64,000 nt of DNA from NCBI GenBank assembly GCA_945271295.1, contig CALYPG010000009.1, positions 1-64,000 of the forward strand, written 5' to 3'. The translations under genes and the position numbers were made by a program. Positions 1-9,268 of the stretch are shown here, one piece after another; positions within the stretch are counted from its first letter, which is position 1; every line of letters starts with the position of its first letter. The notes beneath the pieces are model-generated. The model searched no databases, had not been told where the DNA came from, and was given only the letters and a program-made list of their open reading frames with translations. Source of the stretch: an uncultured Gilliamella sp. (GTDB taxonomy: Bacteria > Pseudomonadota > Gammaproteobacteria > Enterobacterales > Orbaceae).

Positions 1-10
1 CCTTTTACTG

Positions 11-90
11 ACTGGATTCGCACTTAGATGTTGAATGTAGGTTTAATTTTATACTTAAACGTATACCTTTCCTGAAACTTCTTTACAGAT
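11..90. repeat. Decayed IS30-type terminal repeat, copy A
   Basis: This stretch resembles 13761-13840, 17364-17447 and 37402-37452. The shared core is a TTTTATACTTAAACGTATA-like run followed by CCTGAAAC and TTTACA. At 17275-17460 the same sequence forms the last codons of an IS30-type transposase remnant, so this copy is probably a leftover IS end. It carries more differences than the other three copies. No transposase frame is left here. Confidence 0.6.
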
Positions 91-180
91 TAATCCATTT
101 CAATAACATAATTCTAGTTCATATTGATGATAATTTAGGTATAAAAGGTTAACTTTCTGAAGTTAAATGGGATAAATGAT

Positions 181-225
181 TAATTCACCTGACCTTTCAG
201 CTATGCTGAATGATAAGGTGAATTA
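181..225. repeat. Nested inverted repeat downstream of nagE
   Basis: A perfect 10-bp outer arm (TAATTCACCT at 181-190, AGGTGAATTA at 216-225) encloses a perfect 6-bp inner hairpin (TTCAGC at 196-201, GCTGAA at 205-210). It lies just past the nagE stop and could end nagE transcription, but no clear T-run follows on the nagE strand. Its symmetry also allows a cruciform or a small mobile or REP-like element. Confidence 0.55.
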
Positions 226-268
226 GCAGATAACTAAATTTAGTTAGTAATTTTATGTAAAAATTCAA

Positions 269-1765
269 CTAAACTAACTTTTTCATTTGATCAGCGATTT
301 TTTCTGCTTGCTGACCAACCACAATTTGTACACCTGTCTTACCTAACTTAATTACTGCCATTGCGCCAAGTGCTTTAGCTGCTTGTTCATCAATAAGATC
401 AGAATCATTAACATTTAGGCGTAAACGTGTAATACAAGAATCAATATTAGTTAGATTCTCTTTACCACCAACAATGATTAAATATTGTTCAGCCAGTTTA
501 GCTACATCACCTATAGTTTGTGTTGGTTCAAATTCTTCAGTGTCTTCTAAAGTAGAAGTATCATCTTCTTCACGACCAGGTGTTTTAAGATTAAATTTAA
601 CAATCACGAAGCGGAATACCACATAGTAAACCACAAAAAATACCAAACCTTGCAATATTAGCATATACCAATGTACAGCTAGTGGATTGCGTGATTGCAG
701 TAACATATCAATTAATCCGGCACTAAATGCAAAGCCTGAAATCCATTGCATAGTTGCGGCAATAAATAATGAAATACCTGCTAAAACAGCATGGATAACA
801 TAAAGTAATGGTGCCACAAACATGAACGCAAATTCTAGTGGTTCAGTAATACCGGTAAAGAAAGCGGCGAAAGAAGCGGCTAACATAATTGAGGCTGTTT
901 TATCTTTATTGCCTTTTTTCGCAGTATGATAAATAGCTAATGCCGCACCAGGTAAACCAAACATCATAATCGGGAAGAAGCCGGCTTGATAACGACCTGT
1001 AACACCAATAATTGATTTACCTGAATCAATCGCTTCTTGTCCAGCTAAGAAGTTTGGAATATCGTTAATACCCGCAACATCAAACCAAAATACGGAATTA
1101 AGAGCATGGTGTAAACCAACCGGAATTAATAAACGATTGAAGAAGCCATAAATACCTGCACCAACAGAGCCTAAGTTCTTAATCCATTCACCGAATGATA
1201 CTAATGAACTAAATACAATTGGCCAGATAAAATATAACACCACCGAAACAAATAACATTACAATTGAAACAATAATTGGAACTAAACGCTTACCACTGAA
1301 AAAAGCCAATGCGCTATGTAATTCAACCCCACTAAAGCGATTGTATAATTCAGCAGCAATAATACCGACTAAAATCCCAACAAATTGATTATTGATTTTT
1401 GCATATGCTGGTGATATTTGACTTTGCCAGCCTTCTATACCGGTATCGATTCCTTGAAACAGTGCTACAGCAGTTGGTGATAATAAGGTGGTAATAATTA
1501 AAAAACCAACTAAACCTGCCAGTGCCGCTGCACCATCTTTATCTTTCGACATACCATAAGCCACCCCAATTGCGAAAAGGATTGGCATGTTATCTATAAT
1601 TGCACTACCTGACTTAATTAAAAACGCTGCGGCAATATTATTAGCACCCCAACCATTGGGATCAATCCAATAACCGATACCGAGCAGAATTGCTGCTGCA
1701 GGTAGTACTGCCACCGGCACCATTAATGAACGCCCAATACGCTGCATGTAAGCTAAAATTCCCAT
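269..1765 (-). CDS. nagE: PTS N-acetylglucosamine transporter subunit EIICB (no IIA domain)
   Basis: Inner-membrane PTS permease that imports N-acetylglucosamine and releases it as GlcNAc-6-phosphate. The first roughly 380 residues form the hydrophobic glucose-superfamily IIC domain. An acidic linker (about 397-415) leads to a C-terminal IIB domain with the phosphorylated cysteine in SCITRLRLNV (Cys444). The protein is 498 aa. E. coli NagE is about 650 aa because it carries a fused IIA domain, which is absent here, so phosphate must come from a separate IIA such as Crr. The start has a GAGGAAA-type ribosome site. It is divergent from nagB, with a shared control region. GlcNAc is assigned mainly from the nag context; a glucose-type substrate is the alternative. 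Confidence 0.9.
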   Translation of the reverse strand: MGILAYMQRIGRSLMVPVAVLPAAAILLGIGYWIDPNGWGANNIAAAFLIKSGSAIIDNMPILFAIGVAYGMSKDKDGAAALAGLVGFLIITTLLSPTAVALFQGIDTGIEGWQSQISPAYAKINNQFVGILVGIIAAELYNRFSGVELHSALAFFSGKRLVPIIVSIVMLFVSVVLYFIWPIVFSSLVSFGEWIKNLGSVGAGIYGFFNRLLIPVGLHHALNSVFWFDVAGINDIPNFLAGQEAIDSGKSIIGVTGRYQAGFFPIMMFGLPGAALAIYHTAKKGNKDKTASIMLAASFAAFFTGITEPLEFAFMFVAPLLYVIHAVLAGISLFIAATMQWISGFAFSAGLIDMLLQSRNPLAVHWYMLILQGLVFFVVYYVVFRFVIVKFNLKTPGREEDDTSTLEDTEEFEPTQTIGDVAKLAEQYLIIVGGKENLTNIDSCITRLRLNVNDSDLIDEQAAKALGAMAVIKLGKTGVQIVVGQQAEKIADQMKKLV

Positions 1766-1864
1766 AAGTGTTTCCTCATTTTATTATTTGAACTTTCCAC
1801 AAAGAAGTTTTGAAATTTAATATCTTTAGTTAAAAAGTAATTAGTAATTATATTTCAACCTATA

Positions 1865-1885
1865 TTATTTTTCTTCGCAAATTAA
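1865..1885. promoter_or_regulatory. Candidate NagC operator
   Basis: An AT-rich imperfect palindrome with a central TTCTTCGCA lies between the divergent nagE and nagB genes. It resembles the ROK-repressor (NagC/Mlc) sites with AT-rich arms around a central C...G. A nagC gene sits just downstream of nagA. This is a visual match only. Confidence 0.4.
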
Positions 1886-1897
1886 TTATTCATTTTT

Positions 1898-1913
1898 TGT
1901 GATTTTAATCACG
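1898..1913. promoter_or_regulatory. CRP-binding site, nagE-nagB control region
   Basis: TGTGATTTTAATCACG matches the CRP palindrome TGTGA-N6-TCACA at 9 of 10 positions. It lies between nagE and nagB, as in enterobacteria, where CRP-cAMP activates these divergent promoters. Confidence 0.75.
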
Positions 1914-1921
1914 ATTTTTTT

Positions 1922-1949
1922 TTGCTTAATTACTTTAATGTAGTAAAAT
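1922..1949 (+). promoter_or_regulatory. Possible sigma-70 promoter of nagBAC
   Basis: TTGCTT and TAAAAT are separated by 16 bases, just downstream of the CRP-like site and about 65 bases before the nagB start. The distance from the CRP site is not one of the classical ones, so the exact boxes are uncertain. Confidence 0.4.
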
Positions 1950-2016
1950 AACGCTAACATTTTTTACTTTAAAAAAAAAGAAGTTGTTTTAATTATATCA
2001 GAAGAGGCTATATTTT

Positions 2017-2823
2017 ATGAGACTTATTCCCTTACAAAATGCTCAGGAAGTGGGCGCTTGGGTTGCACAGCGTATTGTTAATAAAATCAACCAATTTAAA
2101 CCGACAGCGGATCGTCCGTTTTTATTGGGTTTACCTACAGGTAGTTCACCACTGGTTATGTATCAACAATTAATCAAACAGTACCAAGCTGGTAACGTTA
2201 GTTTTAAACACGTTGTTACTTTTAATATGGATGAATATGTAGGGCTTGCTGAAGATCATCCACAAAGTTATCATACTTTTATGTATGAAAATTTCTTCAA
2301 TCATATTGATATTAATAAAAACAATATCAATATACTCAATGGCAATGCTGCTGATATTGATAAAGAGTGCCGCCAATACGAAGAAAAGATAAAAGCCTAT
2401 GGTAAAATCAATATTTTTGTTGGTGGTGTGGGTCAAGATGGACATATTGCTTTTAATGAACCAGGATCTTCACTTTGTTCTAGAACCCGTATCAAAACGT
2501 TAACGGAAGATACGCGTATTGCTAATTCTCGTTTCTTTGATAACGATCAAAATCAAGTACCAAAACATGCACTTACTATTGGTGTTGCAACATTAATGGA
2601 TGCAGAGGAAGTTATTTTATTAGTGTGTGGTCATAATAAGAGCCTAGCACTACAAGCTGGCGTTGAAGGTTCTGTTAATCACCTATGGACCGTGACGGCT
2701 TTACAAATGCATCCAGCATCTATTATTGTTTGTGATGAACCAAGTACTGATGATCTTAAAGTTAAAACACTAAACTATTTTAAACAAATGGAAGCAGATA
2801 ATCTTAAGGTAACCATTTTATAA
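2017..2823 (+). CDS. nagB: Glucosamine-6-phosphate deaminase
   Basis: Cytoplasmic enzyme that converts glucosamine-6-phosphate to fructose-6-phosphate and ammonia, feeding GlcNAc carbon into glycolysis. Its 268 aa match the usual length (266 in E. coli). The catalytic residues fall at E. coli numbering: Asp72 in MDEYVGL, and Asp141, His143 and Glu148 in [13 protein letters not shown]. An AGAAGAGG ribosome site precedes the start. It is the first gene of nagB-nagA-nagC, with only 11 bases to nagA. The allosteric pocket that binds GlcNAc-6-P in E. coli was not checked residue by residue. Confidence 0.96.
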   Translation: MRLIPLQNAQEVGAWVAQRIVNKINQFKPTADRPFLLGLPTGSSPLVMYQQLIKQYQAGNVSFKHVVTFNMDEYVGLAEDHPQSYHTFMYENFFNHIDINKNNINILNGNAADIDKECRQYEEKIKAYGKINIFVGGVGQDGHIAFNEPGSSLCSRTRIKTLTEDTRIANSRFFDNDQNQVPKHALTIGVATLMDAEEVILLVCGHNKSLALQAGVEGSVNHLWTVTALQMHPASIIVCDEPSTDDLKVKTLNYFKQMEADNLKVTIL

Positions 2824-2834
2824 AGGATAAATTA

Positions 2835-3977
2835 ATGTATGCATTAACAAATTGTCGTTTTTATACAGGTTATGAAATTCTTGAAAATCATGCTGTTATT
2901 ATTAATGGCGATAAAATTGAAAGAATCTGTAAACTAGACGAATTACCAACCGGTATTGCCATTGAAAATTTACAAGGAGCGATTGTTGCTCCTGGTTTTA
3001 TTGATATTCAAGTCAATGGTTGTGGCGGTGTACAATTTAATGAAACACTTGATGCATTAAGTGTAGAAACACTCGAAAAAATGCAAGCAACTAACCTTAT
3101 TTATGGGTGTACTAGCTATTTACCAACTTTAATCACATCAACGGATGGGTTTATGATAAAAGCCGTAAATGTAATGCGTGAATACTTAGCTAAGCACCCT
3201 AATCAAGCTTTGGGTTTACATCTTGAAGGACCATATATTAATCCAGAAAAGAAAGGCATTCATGATGAAAATATCATTCGTCAACCTTCGCAAAAAATGA
3301 TCGATTTCCTTTGCGAAAATGCTGATGTTATTAAAATTCTAACCCTAGCCCCAGAAAAAGTTGATAGTCGCTTTATTAAACAATTAGTTAATGCAGGTAT
3401 TCATGTTTCTGTTGGGCATTCTAATGGGCACTATGATGATTGCCGCCGTGGATTTAATGCAGGAATTAGTTTAGGTACGCATTTATTCAACGCTATGCCG
3501 TATATATCAGGACGTGAGCCGGGCGTGGTTGGGGCTATTTATGATGCACCTGACGTTTATGTTGGTATTATTGCTGATGGGCAACACGTAAGCTGGGCTA
3601 ATATCCGCAACAGCCATAAAATTAAACAAGATCATTTGATTTTGATTACTGATGCGATGTTACTTGCTGGGTCTGATTTATCTTCAGGTGTATTTGCTGG
3701 TAAAACTATTTATTATAAAGATGGTCGTTGTATTGATGAAAATGGCACGCTAGGCGGATCTGCACTAACCATGATTGAAGCAGTAAAAAATGCCGTTGAA
3801 TATGTTGGCATTGCATTAGATGAGGCTTTACGCATGGCTACGCTTTATCCGGCAAGAGCAATTGGTGTAGATAAAACACTTGGAAGTATTAGTGAAGGTA
3901 AAATAGCTAACTTAGTTATCTTTAATCGTGACTTTACTGTAGCTAAAACTATTGTTAATGGAGAAATCACCCGTTAG
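2835..3977 (+). CDS. nagA: N-acetylglucosamine-6-phosphate deacetylase
   Basis: Amidohydrolase-superfamily enzyme that removes acetate from GlcNAc-6-phosphate, giving the NagB substrate. The metal and catalytic residues occur at the E. coli positions: Glu131 ([13 protein letters not shown]), His195 (GHSNG), His216 (THLFNAM), His251 (DGQHVS) and the catalytic Asp273 (ITDAM). The length of 380 aa is typical. A GGATAAATTA ribosome site lies between nagB and this gene, so the two are co-transcribed. Confidence 0.96.
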   Translation: MYALTNCRFYTGYEILENHAVIINGDKIERICKLDELPTGIAIENLQGAIVAPGFIDIQVNGCGGVQFNETLDALSVETLEKMQATNLIYGCTSYLPTLITSTDGFMIKAVNVMREYLAKHPNQALGLHLEGPYINPEKKGIHDENIIRQPSQKMIDFLCENADVIKILTLAPEKVDSRFIKQLVNAGIHVSVGHSNGHYDDCRRGFNAGISLGTHLFNAMPYISGREPGVVGAIYDAPDVYVGIIADGQHVSWANIRNSHKIKQDHLILITDAMLLAGSDLSSGVFAGKTIYYKDGRCIDENGTLGGSALTMIEAVKNAVEYVGIALDEALRMATLYPARAIGVDKTLGSISEGKIANLVIFNRDFTVAKTIVNGEITR

Positions 3978-4021
3978 AATGTCAGATCATTAATGAATCA
4001 ATAAAACTATTGAGATGATAT

Positions 4022-5251
4022 ATGACATTTAATTATCTGAATTTGGTGGGAAATGCTGAACTAATCAAGCAACTTAATTACGCCATGATTTATCGTTTGA
4101 TTGTTCAGCAAGGACCTATTTCACGAATTCAACTAGCTGAAATAAGTCAATTAGCTCCTGCTAGTATTACAAAAATTACTCGCCAATTCCTTAAAAATAA
4201 GTTGATTAAAGAGGTTGATGTCCAACAATCAACGGGTGGACGTCCAGCTGTATCTATTGTTGCCAGATACAATTATTATCGGGCAATTGCTGTGCAGTTG
4301 AGCCGTTCACATATCATGATTGAGCTTTATGATATCGGGGCAAATTGTTTAGCATCAAACAAATATCCTCTCACCGATTTTACAGAGCAACAAGTACAAA
4401 CAAACTTAATTACTCTTATTGAACAATTTATCCAAGAACACAGTAAAAAAATTAAAAACTTAATTGCTATATCGGTAGTAATGCCTGGATTAATTGATTC
4501 TGTGCGTGGAATTGTTCGTTATACACCACATATTCAAGTTGAAGACTGGCCGTTAGTTGAAGCATTACAAAAACAGTTTAATGTTTCTATTTTTGTCGGC
4601 AATGACATTCAAAGCTTAGCCCTAGCTGAAAGTTATTTTGGTACCACTCAAGATGTGGATGATTCTATTTTAATTCGAGTACATAAAGGGGTAGGATCAG
4701 GCGTTATTGTTAATCAACAATTACTTACCAACCATAATCAAAGTGCCTGTGAAGTTGGACATATCCAAGTTGATGCACTCGGTGATCGTTGTCATTGTGG
4801 TAACTTTGGTTGTCTGGAAAATCGAGTTGTAAATAAAGCAATTGAAAGTCGTGCCAAACAGATGATTGAACAAGGTTATGCAACTAAATTAACAACCGAG
4901 TTATGTAACATTGTTAATATTTGTCAACGTGCCAATCAAGGTGATGAACTGGCTATTAAATTAGTGAAAGATGCAGGGGAAAACCTAGGCAGAGCCGTTG
5001 CAATTATGGTTAATATCTTCAATCCGCAGCGCATTGTATTAGCTGGGGAATTAATCAAATCTCCAGAAATACTGTTAAGTGCTATAAATAGCGCATTAAA
5101 CACGCAGAGTTTAGTAGGGTTAAGGAAAAATTTGACTATCACTTGCTCAACACTCGATGATCGTTCAGCTATTGGTGCATTTGCATTAGTTCAACAAGCG
5201 TTATTTAACGGTTCATTGTTAATGACATTATTTGATGACAACGCAATGTAA
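4022..5251 (+). CDS. nagC: ROK-family transcriptional repressor NagC
   Basis: DNA-binding regulator of the GlcNAc genes. In E. coli it is released from DNA by GlcNAc-6-phosphate. The N-terminus (about residues 20-70) holds a winged helix-turn-helix, followed by a ROK sugar-kinase-like fold with the CHCGNFGCLE zinc motif (Cys257, Cys259, Cys264). Its 409 aa compare with 406 in E. coli NagC. Mlc is a close paralogue, but the place directly after nagBA favours NagC. A 44-base gap separates it from nagA. A bidirectional terminator follows. Confidence 0.9.
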   Translation: MTFNYLNLVGNAELIKQLNYAMIYRLIVQQGPISRIQLAEISQLAPASITKITRQFLKNKLIKEVDVQQSTGGRPAVSIVARYNYYRAIAVQLSRSHIMIELYDIGANCLASNKYPLTDFTEQQVQTNLITLIEQFIQEHSKKIKNLIAISVVMPGLIDSVRGIVRYTPHIQVEDWPLVEALQKQFNVSIFVGNDIQSLALAESYFGTTQDVDDSILIRVHKGVGSGVIVNQQLLTNHNQSACEVGHIQVDALGDRCHCGNFGCLENRVVNKAIESRAKQMIEQGYATKLTTELCNIVNICQRANQGDELAIKLVKDAGENLGRAVAIMVNIFNPQRIVLAGELIKSPEILLSAINSALNTQSLVGLRKNLTITCSTLDDRSAIGAFALVQQALFNGSLLMTLFDDNAM

Positions 5252-5266
5252 TTTATCTTATTTTAT

Positions 5267-5297
5267 AAAAAAAGCCCGAAAAGATCGGGCTTTTTAC
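5267..5297. terminator. Bidirectional terminator between nagC and asd
   Basis: An 11-bp perfect stem (AAAAAGCCCGA at 5269-5279 with TCGGGCTTTTT at 5285-5295) has A/T runs on both sides. It sits between the convergent nagC and asd genes and can end both transcripts. Confidence 0.9.
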
Positions 5298-6400
5298 TAA
5301 GCTAAAATACGTAGCATTCTTCGAAGTGGTTCTGCCGCTCCCCATAATAATTGGTCACCAACAGTAAAGGCTGATAAAAAGTCTTTACCCATATTGAGTT
5401 TACGCAAACGTCCAACTGGAGTGGTTAATGTGCCTGTTACTGCGGCTGGGGTAAGTTCTCGCATTGATAATTCACGATCATTTGGTACGACTTTTACCCA
5501 ATCGTTATGGGCTGCAAGTAATTTTTCAATTTCAGGAATACTAATATCTTTTTTCAATTTAATTGTGAAAGATTGACTATGGCAACGCAATGCACCGATA
5601 CGAACACAAAGTCCATCAACAGGAATAATTTGACTGGTACCTAAAATTTTATTGGTTTCAGCTTGCCCTTTCCATTCTTCCTTACTTTGACCATTTTCGA
5701 GCGCTTTATCGATCCAAGGAATCAAGCTTCCAGCTAATGGCACGCCAAAATTATCGGTTGGTAAACTGCCATCTCGCATTTTTTGGGTGACTTTACGTTC
5801 AATATCTAAAATAGATGAATGTGGATTTTGTAGTTCCTTAGCCACATCTGCATGCAACATACCCATTTGAGTTAATAATTCACGCATATGGCGAGCACCA
5901 CCACCAGAAGCTGCTTGATAGGTCGAAACCGAAATCCAATCAACAAGATTTTCAGCAAACAGCCCACCTAATGACATTAACATCAAGCTAACCGTACAGT
6001 TACCACCAACAAATGTTTTAATGCCTTGGTCTAACGCGGCATGAATATTGGCTTTATTTACAGGGTCTAGCACGATAACCGCATCATTTTCCATGCGCAG
6101 TGTTGATGCAGCATCGATCCAATAACCTTGCCAACCGGTAGATCGCAATTTTGAGTAAATCTTTGCGGTATAATCACCACCTTGGCAAGTTACAATAATA
6201 TCTAATGCTTTTAATGCCTCAATATTGTCTGCACTTTGCAACGTGCCGGTTTTACCACCAAAAACCGGAGCAACTTGTCCCGCTTGGGAAGTAGAAAAGA
6301 AAACAGGATTAATATAATCAAAATCATGTTCTTCAACCATACGTTGCATAAGAACAGATCCAACCATTCCACGCCAACCAACAAAACCAACATTTTTCAT
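5297..6400 (-). CDS. asd: Aspartate-semialdehyde dehydrogenase
   Basis: Reduces aspartyl phosphate to aspartate semialdehyde with NADPH, the branch point to lysine, diaminopimelate, threonine and methionine. The length of 367 aa equals that of E. coli Asd. The N-terminal nucleotide-binding loop is [12 protein letters not shown] (4-15). The active-site cysteine is Cys135 in GGNCTVSLM. The conserved histidine lies in GALRCHSQS near residue 274. It is a single gene with its promoter in 6401-6639, convergent with nagC. Confidence 0.96.
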   Translation of the reverse strand: MKNVGFVGWRGMVGSVLMQRMVEEHDFDYINPVFFSTSQAGQVAPVFGGKTGTLQSADNIEALKALDIIVTCQGGDYTAKIYSKLRSTGWQGYWIDAASTLRMENDAVIVLDPVNKANIHAALDQGIKTFVGGNCTVSLMLMSLGGLFAENLVDWISVSTYQAASGGGARHMRELLTQMGMLHADVAKELQNPHSSILDIERKVTQKMRDGSLPTDNFGVPLAGSLIPWIDKALENGQSKEEWKGQAETNKILGTSQIIPVDGLCVRIGALRCHSQSFTIKLKKDISIPEIEKLLAAHNDWVKVVPNDRELSMRELTPAAVTGTLTTPVGRLRKLNMGKDFLSAFTVGDQLLWGAAEPLRRMLRILA

Positions 6401-6639
6401 AATTTTTCCATTCCAAAAGTAGTTGTTATACAGAGATATACTTAGCTATTAAAACAAAATATCACCATAAAACAAAGTAAGATAAGAATTATTTTTGTCA
6501 GCAAAGGTATAATAACGTGGTGTTATATAATTTTATTTTTATAAAATGAGAGTTTAAGCTATGTGCTTGTTTATATATTCTTGAAATTGTAGGTATTTTG
6601 CTATAAGGCTAAATAAAAAAGTATAATTATTTGATAAAT

Positions 6640-6687
6640 AAAGGCAAATCTTATTGTTATTATTTATAAAAATTGATCTGCCTTTTT
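6640..6687 (-). terminator. Terminator of the Amadori-type PTS operon
   Basis: AAAGGCAAATC at 6640-6650 pairs with GATCTGCCTTT at 6675-6685 with one internal mismatch. A T-rich tail follows on the minus strand. It lies about 35 bases beyond the last gene of the operon. Confidence 0.65.
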
Positions 6688-6723
6688 ATAACAAGTGTTA
6701 GGTGTTATTACCGAACTAGAAGA

Positions 6724-7158
6724 TTAAAAATCCTCATCTTGATTTTCGTTGTTTGTTATTGAAGCAATATTATGTAGCTCAATGCCTTTTACCGACGCTT
6801 CGATGATTTCTGGTAAAAAATCACTTAGATTGCTTTCGTCAGTTCTTAGCATAAACGTTGTTAACAACATTGGTATATTTACCCCAGTTATCACTTCTAA
6901 ACTTGGGTAATTAGCTATTAGCTTAACCAATGTATTAAACGGTGTTCCACCCTTTAAATCAACTAAGCATAAGATTTGTGAACATTGGTTTGTTAAAAGC
7001 TGAAGTTTTTGTTCAATCTGTTGTTCAAAGTCATCTAATGATTGTCCCATTGTAAACGATACCGCTTCGCATAAAGTTTGTTCGCCACAGATCATCTCTG
7101 CAGACTCAACTAAACTTTTGGCCGACGCACCATGGGTACTCACTAATACTGCAATCAT
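6724..7158 (-). CDS. PTS mannose-family EIIA component
   Basis: Soluble phosphocarrier that passes phosphate from HPr to the EIIB of the same system. It starts MIAVLVSTHGASA, which places the phosphorylated histidine at His9. GGTPFN around residue 70 is the other family signature. At 144 aa it is a free-standing EIIA, unlike the fused ManX. The start has a clear AAAGGAG site. It is the last gene of an operon that reads GntR, GntR, EIIB, EIIC, EIID, SIS, SIS, EIIA. It probably corresponds to the EIIA of the Salmonella gfr system, which I infer from context. Confidence 0.88.
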   Translation of the reverse strand: MIAVLVSTHGASAKSLVESAEMICGEQTLCEAVSFTMGQSLDDFEQQIEQKLQLLTNQCSQILCLVDLKGGTPFNTLVKLIANYPSLEVITGVNIPMLLTTFMLRTDESNLSDFLPEIIEASVKGIELHNIASITNNENQDEDF

Positions 7159-7173
7159 GGATATGGAACTCCT

Positions 7174-8172
7174 TTAATAATCAAGGCAACGATAATAACG
7201 ACGAATAGTCATTGGATGACGATTTAAATGTTCAACATAAGCATCTATTCGGTTATTTATAGCACGAAAAACGAATGGCGATACATTACCTCTATATTTT
7301 TCAGATATTCCCGGTAATTCATAATCTTTTGTATCAATAATTGTATAATTACCACAAATTTGCGGTAAGAATTTAGCCACTCTTTCGCTTAAAGGTCGTT
7401 GTGAATCTTCACCAACATAAACGGTTACCGCCGTATCACGATCGATAACTTCTAATGTTCCATGGAAAAATTCTGCTGATTCAATTGATTTTGAACGTAG
7501 CCAGTGCTGTTCTTCCCAATAACACATGGCGTGAGAATACGTTGCGCCCCATTGATTACCTGCACCTACAAAATAATGCATGCTATCGTTATGATGTTTT
7601 TCAGCAACTTCTTGTCCAAACTTATCGGCTTTTTTAGCAACAGCGACAATATTTTTGGCAAAATGTTGATCCATTTGTTGATAAAACTCATCGTAATCAG
7701 GAAATTCACCGGCTAAATACATTAAACGATCAGCTGCCATAAAGAATTTTAGTTGTTCATTCATTGGGTAAACAATAAGATGATTAACTAAGTCATCTAA
7801 TGGTGTATTTTCTCTATCTAAGAAAGCAAATATGGTTGCACCAACCTCTTTTTTAATTTTCTTTATTGCATCAACCAGTTCTTGTGTCGAACCTGTGACT
7901 GACGAAATAATGATAAGTGTATCTTTAGTAATTCGTTTATTACCGGTTACTAGGTATTCAGCCGCATGCTGTACAAATGTTTCAATGGCTGTTTTTTCTT
8001 TCATATGGACAACAGCTTGCATTGACGATGCATAAGTACCACCAATACCCAACCAACAAACATTGCTATAACCACGTTTGTGTATTTCATCAATAAACTT
8101 ATTAATCGTTGGACGTAATGCTAATGCGCCATTCATACTGTTTAATTCTTTTTGTTCGTCATATTTTCTCAT
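7174..8172 (-). CDS. gfrF: FrlB-like SIS-domain deglycase (fructoselysine-6-phosphate type)
   Basis: Probable deglycase that splits a phosphorylated Amadori product into an amine (lysine) and glucose-6-phosphate. Two SIS domains are visible, about residues 35-150 and 195-290, with SSVTGSTQE as the phosphate loop. The motif ESAEFFHG (231-238) and the C-terminal RRYYRCLDY match the corresponding parts of FrlB, whose tail also has an RRYY motif. The length of 332 aa is close to FrlB (340). It lies between a second SIS enzyme and the EIIA gene, as expected for a gfr-type operon. Substrate identity is inferred; another sugar-phosphate isomerase is the alternative. Confidence 0.72.
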   Translation of the reverse strand: MRKYDEQKELNSMNGALALRPTINKFIDEIHKRGYSNVCWLGIGGTYASSMQAVVHMKEKTAIETFVQHAAEYLVTGNKRITKDTLIIISSVTGSTQELVDAIKKIKKEVGATIFAFLDRENTPLDDLVNHLIVYPMNEQLKFFMAADRLMYLAGEFPDYDEFYQQMDQHFAKNIVAVAKKADKFGQEVAEKHHNDSMHYFVGAGNQWGATYSHAMCYWEEQHWLRSKSIESAEFFHGTLEVIDRDTAVTVYVGEDSQRPLSERVAKFLPQICGNYTIIDTKDYELPGISEKYRGNVSPFVFRAINNRIDAYVEHLNRHPMTIRRYYRCLDY

Positions 8173-8183
8173 AATTTAACCCT

Positions 8184-9254
8184 TTATATTTTAGATTTAG
8201 TGATTACGTCGAATTCTGGATAAGTTGATTTCTCCAGATCACGACCTTTCAATTGTGAAACTTGATAACTGAGTAAATGGATCGGGATTGTCATAAATAA
8301 TGAAGATAATAATTCGTCACAATTCACATTAAGACATAAATCCCGTTCTTTAATGTTGTCTGTTTTGTCAGCATAAATAGTTGTGACATTTTCAACATAT
8401 TTATTTAAAAAATGTTTTAAGGCGTTTGCTCTTTGTTCTAGTTGACCTTGAGGTTCAATAAAAACGATACTGTCATTTGCATGCAAACCTATATATGGCC
8501 CATGCATATACTCTTCTAATTCTTTTCCTAAAGCTGTGTTTTGCACAGTTTCGGTAAATTTGGTTTCCCCTTCTCTGGCTACTCCATATGTTGCGCCATA
8601 CCCAATTAAAATGACTCTTTCTGCATGAAAAAATTGGCTTAAATTGTTATTCACCCAAGTTTGGGATTGTTGAATGACTTGTGGGAGAGCAGTGATAATT
8701 GTTTGAATTTGATTTAGGTAACTATCAAATTGTTTAGTTTCCAAATGTCCAATTTTTTGACTAATTACCATGGAAATTAATATTAAATCAAGAATAGTGA
8801 CACTATAGCCCGCACTCACATAAGGCATTTCTTCAACAGGCATACCCATTGACAACACATTATTACTTATCTTATTTAACGGACTATTAGGATTACTAGT
8901 AAGAGCGTAAATGGTTTGATTATTTTTTATAAATTGTTCGACTAAATGGATAGTTGAATAACTTTGTCCACCTTGTGAAATCGCAATATATAGCGTGTTG
9001 GAGTCATTATAATGTAAGTAGTTAGCTGCCATTGATGGATCTTCAACATATACCGGTACCTTTAATATTTTACTCATTAAAGGACGAGCGCCGTAAGCAG
9101 CATTTGAACTTGAGCCGGTAGCAAATAATACGATAGCGCTAAGTTGTTTAACTTTATTTAAATCAATTGGTTCAACAAACAACTTTACGTAATTATTTAA
9201 AACATTTTGATAATATTCGGGCTCTAATGCCACATAATCAGCAATACTTTTCAT
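8184..9254 (-). CDS. gfrE: GlmS-like SIS-domain deglycase (glucoselysine-6-phosphate type)
   Basis: Cytoplasmic two-SIS-domain protein of 356 aa. It has a GlmS-type sugar-phosphate loop (ATGSSSNAAYGA), a second loop (SQGGQSYST) and the ELEEYMHGPYIG motif found in GfrE and in the isomerase half of GlmS. There is no glutaminase domain, so it is not GlmS. The start at 9254 (MKSIADYV) is preferred over an upstream in-frame ATG at 9332, because GGAG lies just before it and the upstream start would overlap the EIID gene. In Salmonella, GfrE handles glucoselysine-6-phosphate; its presence next to an FrlB-like enzyme is the main reason for this call. Confidence 0.7.
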   Translation of the reverse strand: MKSIADYVALEPEYYQNVLNNYVKLFVEPIDLNKVKQLSAIVLFATGSSSNAAYGARPLMSKILKVPVYVEDPSMAANYLHYNDSNTLYIAISQGGQSYSTIHLVEQFIKNNQTIYALTSNPNSPLNKISNNVLSMGMPVEEMPYVSAGYSVTILDLILISMVISQKIGHLETKQFDSYLNQIQTIITALPQVIQQSQTWVNNNLSQFFHAERVILIGYGATYGVAREGETKFTETVQNTALGKELEEYMHGPYIGLHANDSIVFIEPQGQLEQRANALKHFLNKYVENVTTIYADKTDNIKERDLCLNVNCDELLSSLFMTIPIHLLSYQVSQLKGRDLEKSTYPEFDVITKSKI

Positions 9255-9268
9255 TATTTTTACTCCAA

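Noticed and set aside
2170-2445. 91-codon antisense frame inside nagB
   Set aside because: Hydrophobic translation caused by AT-rich sequence opposite a well-conserved gene; no ribosome site.
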